Shown in pieces: positions 23,901-35,900 of a stretch of DNA of 60,000 nt. The notes beneath the pieces are model-generated. The model was given only the letters and a program-made list of their open reading frames with translations, ran no database searches and was not told the DNA's origin. Within the stretch, counting starts at the first letter, position 1, and every line of letters begins with the position of its first letter. Source of the stretch: Nematostella vectensis. Lineage: Eukaryota; Cnidaria; Anthozoa; Actiniaria; Edwardsiidae. Both the position numbers and the translations under genes were made by a program. The stretch lies in NCBI RefSeq assembly GCF_932526225.1, contig NC_064035.1:21133969-21193968 (forward strand). The letters are read 5' to 3'.

Positions 23901-26900
23901 CACCTACGTCCATGTTTACCGCATTTGGTGCACTAACGTCCATGTTTCCGTGTTTGGTCCCACTAACGTCCATGTTTACCGCATTTGGTCCACTAACGTC
24001 CATGTTTACCGCATTTGGTCCACCAACGTCCATGTTTACCGCATTTGGTCCACCAACGTCCATGTTTACCGCATTTGGTCCACCAACGTCCATGTTTACC
24101 GCATTTGGTCCACCAACGTCCATGTTTACCGCATTTGGTCTACTAACGTCCATGTTTCCGTGTTTGGTCCACCAACGTCCATGTTTACTGCATTTGGTCC
24201 ACCAACGTCCATGTTTACCGCATTTGGTCCACCAACGTCCATGTTTCCGTGTTTGGTCCCACCAACGTCCATGTTTACCGCATTTGGTCCACCAACGTCC
24301 ATGTTTACCGCATTTGGTCCACCAACGTCCATGTTTCCGTGCTTGGTCCACCAACGTCCATGTTTACTGCATTTGGTCCACCAACGTCCATGTTTACCGC
24401 ATTTGGTCCACCAACGTCCATGTTTCCGTGTTTGGTCCCACCAACGTCCATGTTAACCGCATTTGGTCCACCTACGTCCATGTTTACCGCATTTGGTGCA
24501 CTAACGTCCATGTTTCCGTGTTTGGTCCCACTAACGTCCATGTTTACCGCATTTGGTCCACTAACGTCCATGTTTACCGCATTTGGTCCACCAACGTCCA
24601 TGTTTACCGCATTTGGTCCACCAACGTCCATGTTTACCGCATTTGGTCCACCAACGTCCATGTTTCCGTGTTTGGTCCCACCAACGTCTATGTTTACCGC
24701 ATTTGGTCCACCAACGTCCATGTTTCCGTGTTTGGTCCCACCAACGTCCATGTTTACTGCATTTGGTCCACCAACGTCCATGTTTACTGCATTTGGTCCA
24801 CCAACGTCCATGTTTACCGCATTTGGTCCACCAACATCCATGTTTACCGCATTTGGTCCACCAACGTCCATGTTAACCGCATTTGGTCCACCAACGTCCA
24901 TGTTTACCGCATTTGGTCCACCAACGTCCATGTTTACCGCATTTGGTCCACCAACGTCCATGTTAACCGCATTTGGTCCACCAACGTCCATGTTTACCGC
25001 ATTTGGTCCACCAACGTCCATGTTTACCGCATTTGGTCCACCAACGTCCATGTTTACCGCATTTGGTCCACCAACGTCCATGTTTACCGCATTTGGTCCA
25101 CCAACGTCCATGTTTACCGCATTTGGTCCACCAACGTCCATGTTTACCGCATTTGGTCCACCAACGTCCATGTTTACCGCATTTGGTCCACCAACGTCCA
25201 TGTTTACCGCATTTGGTCCACCAACGTCCATGTTTACCGCATTTGGTCCACCAACGTCCATGTTTACCGCATTTGGTCCACATTTGTGCAATTGCCACCA
25301 TTCGATGTTTTTCTTGGCGTGCTTAACTGACCGCCATGTGAGATGTAAACCATGTGACGTCGCGGCCTGATTGCTCTGGTTTAGCTAGGCGTGCATAGCC
25401 ATTCTGAGGTGGAAGGAATACTAAATTGTTTTCAACAAATTAGATGTTGCGGACTTCGCAGTCGATGCTCTGGATTTATTTCATTAGCCCTTCTAGTTCC
25501 CTATTGTTTAGTATGCAACTAGTTTTGATGTTTACTCTCACACAGCTGATCTATGTTCTGTTACTGTTTCAGAAACCAGAGGCTTTTGTGACTGAGCTGG
25601 TCAACTACCTCGGCTCTGAAGCACAGGTGATCACACGCTCAGTCTCATTTTCTTCAACACCAATGTGTTGTGGTGGTGTTGTGATGGTGTTGTGGTGGTG
25701 TTGTGGTGGTGTTGGTTGTGGTGGTGGTGTGGTGGTGGTGGTGTTGTGTTGTGGTGGTGTTGTGGTGGTGGTGTTGTGGTGGTGGTGGTGTTGTGGTGGT
25801 GTTGTGGTGGTGGTGGTGTTGTGTTGTGTTGTGGTGGTGTGGTGGTGGTGTAGTGGTGGTGGTTGTGGTGTTGTGGTGGTGGTGGTGTGGTGGTGGTGGT
25901 GGTGGTGGTGGTGGTGGTGGTGTTGTGGTGGAGATGTTTTGGAACTCCTGTTGCTACAGTTGTTGTTTCTACTTCTATCGTCCGAAAAATGTCACGCTGC
26001 AAAAGACCTTGTGCAAAGCAAGGAGTACAAGGAATGATGATAATTATAAAGATGATGCTGGTGGTGGACTGTGATTGAGTTTGTGATATGTACAGGACCC
26101 GAAACGATCCCTAAAAGTCCCCCAACTGATCCCGGGACCCGAAACGATCCCCAAGAGTCCCCGAAAGGAACCCCAAGGAATTACAGTAATGGACAACTAA
26201 AGGAATGTGTAAGGATTGGCTTTCAGTTCTAAAAACATATGAAACATTTGAAACAGGTCAAAAGTTTGGTTGATCTGAGCAAAGCTGTGCTATGTTTATG
26301 CTGTATTCCTTTCAGTAGCAATTTAAAGTTGTGTATTTGTTTTGGACTCTGTTTATGGGTTTAACGCCGGGCAATGTAATAAATAGAAGTATTGTGTTGG
26401 AATTTCATACTTTTAAGTCACGTTGTTTAGAAATCGAGTCGCTGTTAGCCCTTAATTATGCTTCAAGAATTGCTAGTATTTCTTCTGCTTTCCCTTTGTC
26501 CATTACCGCAATTCCTTGGGGTTGATTTCGGGGACTCCTCGGTATCGTTTCGGGTCCGAGGATCGTTTCGGGTCCTGTACAGATAATGAAGACAAGGTGG
26601 TGACGGTGATTGTGATGATAATGACCATTGATTATTACTATGTTTATCGATTTTGATTGATTGACTTGTTCTTCTAGTACCTTCACTCTCTTATGGCGCT
26701 CACTGCTAAAGACCTCGATACCAAGGCCAACAAGGAGCGGCTTGTTCGGGCAGGAATGGCGTTAGAAGCTCTTCGCAATGTTATCAAAAACAACCCTGGT
26801 AAGCTACAGCCTCTATTCAATTTAATGAAACTAATTATTGGATTCATGTACAATAATAAGCAACAAATGCACGCCCCGAATACCATGGTTCAAGGTGTAA

Positions 26901-29900
26901 TGTAATATGTCGAATCATGTGCATACCTACGAATTCGTGACCCGAATACCAAGGCTTGTGGTGTAACATACGTTTGTTATTTGCAGGTACGGAGACCCAG
27001 TGCATTGGTCATTTCAAACTCATCTTCTCCCTACTGCGAATGACAGGAGCAACTAACTTACAGCAGTGCGCCCTAGAGGTATCAAACAATCCCACCTGCC
27101 CATGTTTTCTTTCTAGTATTTGTAGCTCTTATTGACATCGGTGGTATTGGTGGTATTTCCTAGTTCCTAATTACGGCAAGGTCTAATCAATTTGTTAACA
27201 GGTAATTTCAAGCGTTACAAGTAACAAGAGCTGTGTCGCGAACATCGCTGATTCGGAGATCTTGGGCTTCCTTCTTCTGACGCTACACACTTTACCATCA
27301 AGTTAGTACAACGCTACACACCTTACTATCAAGCTAGTACAACGCTACACACTTTACCATCAAGTTAGTACAACGCTACACACCTTACTATCAAGTTAGT
27401 ACAACGCTACACACTTTACCATCAAGTTAGTACAACGCTACACACCTTACCATCAAGTTAGTACAACGCTACACACCTTACTATCAAGTTAGTACAACGC
27501 TACACACCTTACCATCAAGTTAGTACAACGCTACACACTTTACCATCAAGTTAGTACAACGCTACACACCTTACTATCAAGCTAGTACAACGCTACACAC
27601 TTTACCATCAAGTTAGTACAACGCTACACACCTTACTATCAAGTTAGTACAACGCTACACACTTTACCATCAAGTTAGTACAACGCTACACACCTTACCA
27701 TCAAGTTAGTACAACGCTACACACCTTACTATCAAGTTAGTACAACGCTACACACCTTACCATCAAGTTAGTACAACGCTACACACTTTACCATCAAGTT
27801 AGTACAACGCTACCCACCTTACTATCAAGCTAGTACAACGCTACACACCTTACCATCAAGTTAGTACAACGCTACACACCTTACCATCAAGCTAGTACAA
27901 CGCTACACACCTTACCATCAAGTTAGTACAACGCTACACACCTTACTATCAAGTTAGTACAACGCTACACACCTTACCATCAAGTTAGTACAACGCTACA
28001 CACCTTACCATCAAGTTAGTACAACGCTACACACTTTACCATCAAGTTAGTACAACGCTACCCACCTTACCATCAAGTTAGTACAACGCTACCCACCTTA
28101 CCATCAAGTTAGTACAACGCTACACACCTTACCATCAAGTTAGTACAACGCTACACACCTTACTATCAAGTTAGTACAACGCTACACACCTTACCATCAA
28201 GTTAGTACAACGCTACACACTTTACCATCAAGTTAGTACAACGCTACACACCTTACCATCAAGTTAGTACAACGCTACACACCTTACCATCAAGTTAGTA
28301 CAACGCTACACACTTGACCATCAAGTTAGTACAACGCTACACACCTTACCATCAAGTTAGTACAACGGTACACACCTTACCATCAAGTTAGTACAACGCT
28401 ACACACTTTACCATCAAGTTAGTACAAGTTGGCCTTTTATTTGTTAATGAAAGCGTATATCAAAGTTTAAATTAGTAGAAAGAGAGGGAGGAAGGGATAA
28501 AGAGAAAGAAAGTAAAACGAATGGAAAAATCAATGTTTGCATTTTGTCGCCGTACTAGTCAACTAAGAGTAAGCCAAGGGATACGATGTCTTTGTTTAGA
28601 TAGGACTTAGAAAAGGACAGATATCTTTAGAAAAGGATATCTTGCCTACCGCGCTATTGCATCTAGGCACAGAACTGTTACTGACTAAAAGTCAAACAAA
28701 AAACAATTTAAGTAAACGGTTCTTTTTATTCGAGCACGTATCATATCCACGGCGTTCGGGGTTTTATTACATCTTTGCCTTTTACACCAGCCCTTAAACA
28801 CATTGCCTTAATAGCCTTGACGTATGAATTGTTGTTTAATGGATCGCTTTATCACTGTATATTAGGTTGACGAATGAATTGTTGTTTAATGGATCGCTTT
28901 ATCACTGTGTATTAGGTTGACGAATGAATTGTTGTTTAATGGCTCGCTTTATCTTGTTTAATGGATCGCTTTATCACTGTGTATTAGGTTGACGAATGAA
29001 TTCGTGTTGTTTAATGGATCGCTTTATCACTGTGTATTAGGTTGACGAATGAATTCGTGTTGTTTAATGGATCGCTTTATCACTGTGTATTAGGCTGACG
29101 AATGAATTGTTGTTTTGTAGGTCGCTTGATCACTGTGGATACTCTCCATGCTCTCTCGTCCAGCACAAAGATCATCAAAGAGGCTATGTATAAAGGTAAC
29201 AACTCAAGGACACCAACACTCTCGCAAGGTAGCAACACTATCGCAAGGTTGCAACACTCTCGCAAGGTAGCAACACTCACGCAAGGTAGCAACACTCACG
29301 CAAGGTAGCAACACTCACTCAAGGTAGCAACACTCACTCAAGGTAGCAACACTCACTCAAGGTAGCAACACTCACGCAAGGTAGCAACACTCACGCAAGG
29401 TAGCAACACTCTCGCAAGGTAGCAACACTCTCGCAAGGTAGCAACACTCTCGCAAGGTAGCAACACTATCGCAAGGTAGCAACACTCTCGCAAGGTAGCA
29501 ACACTCTCGCAAGGTAGCAACACTCACGCAAGGTAGCAACACTCTCGCAAGGTAGCAACACTCACGCAAGGTAGCAACACTATCGCAAGATAGCAACACT
29601 CACTCAAGGTAGCAACACTCACGCAAGGTAGCAACACTCACGCAAGGTAGCAACACTCACGCAAGGTAGCAACACTCTCGCAAGGTAGCAACACTCTCGC
29701 AAGGTAGCAACACTCTCGCAAGGTGGCAACACTATCGCAAGGTAGCAACACTCTCGCAAGGTAGCAACACTCTCCCAAGGTAGCAACACTCTCCCAAGGT
29801 AGCAACACTCTCGCAAGGTAGCAACACTCACTCAAGGTAGCAACACTCACGCAAGGTAGCAACACTCACGCAAGGTAGCAACACTCACGCAAGGTAGCAA

Positions 29901-32900
29901 CACTCTCGCAAGGTAGCAACACTATCGCAAGGTAGCAACACTCTCGCAAGGTAGCAACACTCACGCAAGGTAGCAACACTCACACAAGGTAGCAACACTC
30001 ACGCAAGGTAGCAACACTCACGCAAGGTAGCAACACTCTCGCAAGGTAGCAACACTCTCGCAAGGTAGCAACACTCACGCAAGGTAGCAACACTCTCGCA
30101 AGGTAGCAACACTCTCGCAAGGTAGCAACACTCACGCAAGGTAGCAACACTCTCGCAAGGTAGCAACACTACATCATGTTTATCATGTACCCCTTCTTTC
30201 TTGATTGCTCCCATCACCCATCTTTCCACTATGTAACACCACTTGTACCTCACACTTCAGGGGCCTTGATCTACCTGCTAGACCTGTTTTGTAGTGGTTC
30301 TAATCCAGCCGTCCGGGAGCGGTCCGCAGAGCTGTTTGCTAAGATGATGTCGGACAAACTGATCGGGCCTCGTGTCAAGATCATTCTTGCAAAGTTTCTA
30401 CCAGCGATCTTCATGGATGCTATGCGCGACAGTGCCGAGGCCAGTGTGCACATGTTTGAAGGTTTGTCTTTGATAGACCCCCCATTTCACAGACCTGCAT
30501 AAAGCACCCTCTATAAGAAGAACACTACCTGATTTTCAATTCTTAACTCAAACTCTTATTCAACATGTTTTGGTCCGGTGGGTTCTTTGTATGTTCCACT
30601 TTAGTCTTGTGAATTACTTTCTTTTGCTGATACACAGTGTTCCTATGAACTACCTATGTTCCTGAACATGCAGGAACTTTAATACAGTTAACAATTTTTC
30701 GCCGAGGGCGAAGTGAATAGCGGTGGACTATCTACCGCTATTTGCTGAGCCTAAGTATATACTTGGCTGAGACTGAACAAGACACATTTTGCTGTAATCA
30801 TTTTATCGAATTTCCGACTTTGTTTACCTTTTAATAGTCGCGCGAGACGATGTATCGCTTCTGGCAGTTTCTTTGATGTTGGTATCAATTTTGTCAATTT
30901 CGTTCGCTTTGAAGATTGAGGACACCAAATCAATTCTGTTTTCCCACACAATGCTTTTACCCACCACGAAATACAGAACCTCCATTGAAGATAATATACG
31001 AATTTTGACCAACATTATTTTGTAGACTAATTTAGTCCCGTTTGACACGTCGTTTTCACGAATTTGATCGTAGAAATGTTTACTTTCGTCCTCCACAGAC
31101 GATAAGGTAGATTCACTAAAATACTTCCCTTGATTGTAGATACATTACGCAGGCCTAAACTTTGGGTAACTTGTCGTTTTCCTTCGTATAAAGTGACTTT
31201 TTGCAGCTTTTGTTTGTGTCGTAAAAAATCAGCAAACTTGAATTTGTCGCGCGCGTTGCAAAATCATTTCGGCGGGAAGTTGTCGAAGACATAGGGAGTT
31301 TAAAGCCAATTTTCCGTAAAGACAATGAATCTAGATTAATTTTACCAAAATGCCGTTTTAATGTGAAGCTCGTTAAGTTCGGGCGCAAAAAAGTTTTTTT
31401 ATGGTAATTTCACAAATCCACTTATTGTTCCGACTTTTAGCGGTGAATACTGTCCATTATTCCGAGATAGTAAACCAATCAGAGCGCGCGTTGTTATGAA
31501 GTTCCCGCCAAGTATATACTAGAGCTATTTATTTAGCAGCTTTTCGTTTAGTCCGATTAGCAGTGGCTTTAAGTTTCGTATTATATGCTATTTTTGCGTG
31601 GGAGAGTCGTCACTTTAATCGTCGAATCCTCCTTCACAGCCACTCAAGAGAATCCTGAGCTCATCTGGAATGACGAGTCTCGAGAAAAGGTCTGCGGCGT
31701 CGTCAAAGGGCTCAAAGACAGGTACTACTGCTGTTACGGCCCTTACCCCCTCCTCCACAATCTTTTATTTGGAAATTAGCGCTGATTCTTTACCAAAAAA
31801 ACGTACTGTGTTTAGCTGGCTTTGATATTCTTACAGGTTTTATAATTATTACCTTATATATCCTTATAGCAAGTTTCTCTTAGTCTAAAGTCTCAAGTTA
31901 AGTCATCAAAGTTCAGATTTAAAAGCTAAAATCCTTGTCCATCCCCCCCCCCTTAAGAGCCGCCAGTCTGAATCGATGCGGTAGCCCTTAGATATAGCAT
32001 ATGTCCTGTGTTGATTGGGCTTTTGACCATTTTCGTAGGCACTACAACGAGCAGAAGGAGAACCTGGATATGCAGTGGAAGGTATTGGTCTTTGCCCTAT
32101 CAGTGTCATAAAATGGGTCATTTAGTACGATTGTTGACGTATAAGGCAGGGTAAAAGAATTTTATGTTGAGCGCTTATTTGAATGTTTTCGGTGATATTT
32201 CGAGTGGTAATCTTTTGTAATTACAAAAAAGGTTAAAAGTCGAAACGTTTTTAGTGTCAGTCCCTCAAAGGACAGCTGCACCGGAGTCTACCGAGAGGCG
32301 TCTAACACATCATTAAATGGATTTGTAATTTTCCTAACAGACCTGTTTTGTTCTGACTGTTCAGCTTCCAGAAGACTTCAGTATAAAGTTCACGGATGTA
32401 GAGGGGGAGCTTGTTGTAGGGGGCGTCTATCTTCGATTGTTTGTCGCTCAGCCAGCCTGGGTAAGGTCTCCATCTGATGTGTACGTTAAATACACTGCCA
32501 CCTGTACCCCCACCCCTCCCCCCCTTACTAATCCCCCTGATCCACCTATCCTTTTTTCTAAGACAATGACCACTCGGGGCGTGGCTGTGTACCCCTCCTT
32601 CCAAGTTGTCCCTGAAATGAGTACTATTCCTCTTATTCATGCTTGCGAGTGTTCATTCTCAGGTTTTACGTCCCTGAAATGAGTACTATTCCTCTTATTC
32701 ATGCTTGTTAGTGTTTATTCTCAGGTTTTACGAAACCCCAAGGATTTCTTGCACAGCCTGTTAGAGAAATACCTTGAGCTGGTGAACAAATCAAATCCCG
32801 AGGTAACAAGATCATTCTTATGCAGAATCTGTTTCTATCATAAGTGAACCGCAAGTGCTTTATACAGAGGTCATGAGAGAGTATATACACATAGACGGGG

Positions 32901-35900
32901 GTCGTGAATCATTTATCTTATCTTACCTGATAACGAAGTGTATGCACAAAGCCCGATAATCAAATCTAGAGGCTTAGATGTTTACTTTCCCAATATAATA
33001 GAAGTACAATATTGAGGGTAATTCATTCCAAAACGATAATTTGTGAACTTTTATTTTGCCAGGGAGATGTATTGGAAACCGTCACACAAGCAGTGATGTC
33101 TTTGTTTACCGCACAACCAGCCCTGGCTGACCAGGTAGGATATACCGGACTATACCAGGTAGGATATACCGGACTATACCATGTAGGATAAACCGGACTT
33201 TACCAGGTAGGATATACCCGACTTAACCAGGTGGGATAAACCGGACTTTACCAGGTAGGATATACCGGACTTAACCAGGTGGGATATACCCGACTTAACC
33301 AGGTGGGATAAACCGGACTTTACCAGGTAGGATATACCGGACTTAACCAGGTGGGATATACCGGACTTTACCAGGAAGTATATATCATTTTGAACGCTTT
33401 GTATTCAATTTTCACAGTAAAATTTCATTCTATCGCTCAATGGAGCTCAAGAGCAAAAGTAACATGCAAAATGAAATGTTCTATATCTGAAAGTTCTTTT
33501 CGCTCATTTGACGATTTTTATCGTACGCGCTCACCAACCGTGAAATAACCTTTAATTACCAGTTAGGATATACTGGACATTACCAGGTAGGATATACTGG
33601 ACTATACCAGGTAGGATATACCAGACTATACCAGGTAGGATATACTGGACTATGCCAGGTAGGATATACCAGACTATACCAGGTAGGATATACCAGACTA
33701 TACCAGGTAGGATATACCAGACTATACCAGGTAGGATATACCAGACTATACCAGGTAGGATATACCAGACTATACCAGGTAGGATATACCAGACTATACC
33801 AGGTAGGATATACCAGACTATGCCAGGTAGGATATACCAGACTATGCCAGGTAGGATATACCAGACTATACCAGGTAGGATATACCAGACTATACCAGGT
33901 AGGATATACCAGACTATACCAGGTAGGATATACCAGACTATGCCAGGTAGGATATACCAGACTATGCCAGGTAGGATATACCAGACTATGCCAGGTAGGA
34001 TATACCAGACTATGCCAGGTAGGATATACCAGACTATACCAGGTAGGATATACCAGACTATACCAGGTAGGATATACCAGACTATACCAGGTAGGATATA
34101 CCAGACTATACCAGGTAGGATATACTGGACTATGCCAGGTAGGATATACCAGACTATACCAGGTAGGATATACCGGACTATACCAGGTAGGATATACCAG
34201 ACTATACCAGGTAGGATATACCAGACTATACCAGGTAGGATATACCAGACTATACCAGGTAGGATATACCGGACTATGCCAGGTAGGATATACCAGACTA
34301 TACCAGGTAGGATATACCAGACTATACCAGGTAGGATATACCAGACTATACCAGGTAGGATATACCAGACTATACCAGGTAGGATATACCAGACTATACC
34401 AGGTAGGATATACCGGACTATGCCAGGTAGGATATACCGGACTATGCCAGGTAGGATATACCGGACTATGCCAGGTAGGATATACTGGACTATGCCAGGT
34501 AGGATATACTGGACTATGCCAGGTAGGATATACTGGACTATGCCAGGTAGGATATACCAGACTATGCCAGGTAGGATATACCAGACTATACCAGGTAGGA
34601 TATACCAGACTATACCAGGTAGGATATACCAGACTATACCAGGTAGGATATACCAGACTATACCAGTTAGGATATACCAGACTATACCAGGTAGGATATA
34701 CCAGACTATACCAGGTAGGATATACTGGACTATGCCAGGTAGGATACACCAGACTATCCCAGGTAGGATAAACCGGACTATACCAGGTAGGATATACCAG
34801 ACTATACCAGGTAGGATATACCAGACTATACCAGGTAGGATATACTGGACTATGCCAGGTAGGATATACCAGACTATGCCAGGTAGGATATACCAGACTA
34901 TACCAGGTAGGATATACCAGACTATACCAGGTAGGATATACCAGACTATACCAGGTAGGATATACTGGACTATGCCAGGTAGGATATACTGGACTATGCC
35001 AGGTAGGATATACCAGACTATACCAGGTAGGATATACCAGACCATACCAGGTAGGATATACCAGACTATACCAGGTAGGATATACTGGACTATACCAGGT
35101 AGGATATACTGGACTATACCAGGTAGGATATACTGGACTATGCCAGGTAGGATATACTGGACTATACCAGGTAGGATATACCAGACTATACCAGGTAGGA
35201 TATACTGGACTATCCAGGTAGGATATACCAGACTATACCAGGTAGGATATACCAGACTATACCAGGTAGGATATACTGGACTATACCAGGTAGGATATAC
35301 TGGACTATGCCAGGTAGGATATACCAGACTATGCCAGGTAGGATATACCAGACTATACCAGGTAGGATATACTGGATTATATTAACTACTTATTAACCGA
35401 GCGCGAGGGCTATACGGAAAAATATCGATATACCGAGGTCTTTAATGTCGTGCTGAAAAGACCGAGGTGTGATATTTCTCCGTACAGCCCGAGCAAGCAA
35501 GGTTAATAAAAGTTTTGTTATATGTTTTTTAAAAAATTAAAATGACGAGAAAACAAATCAACTTCCGCTTTCGCGGGAATATCGATTAGTTTATCAATCG
35601 ATTTCAAAAAGGCGGGAAAACAAAAAACACTCGCGCACGTCGCGCACGGTGAACTAAAAAAAAGTAAAAGAGTGACAACGTTCAACAATATTAAACAAAA
35701 ACAAAAAATAGACCTTGGAGTGAAAAGATGATGAATGGAAATCGAAGCAAAACCGTTCAGCGTTGTTTTCATCAGTGATAAAAGTTTATTCAAGGACTTT
35801 TCGGAATATTTCTTCCTATTTTTACCTTTTGGAAGCTACAGGTTTCAGGTTAGAGATCCAAACAAAAAAAAAAGATTAAATGCCAGTCTTCACGGCATGA

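Noticed and set aside
22804-25330. Open frames of 250-558 residues on both strands
   Set aside because: They consist wholly of 30-bp satellite translation, lie in a DNAJC13 intron, and all frames are open at once because the unit length is a multiple of three.
25444-26078. 197-residue frame across the GGT-rich tract
   Set aside because: It contains real exon 25573-25626 in another context, but the rest is microsatellite and intron.
27272-30172. Regular short repeats resembling a CRISPR array
   Set aside because: There are no unique spacers between repeats; units are head-to-tail and the DNA is from an animal nuclear gene.
33552-35385. Open frames of 389-577 residues (PGRIYQTI and ILPGIVWY repeats)
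   Set aside because: Pure translation of the 24-bp intronic satellite; no start context, no homology, both strands open.
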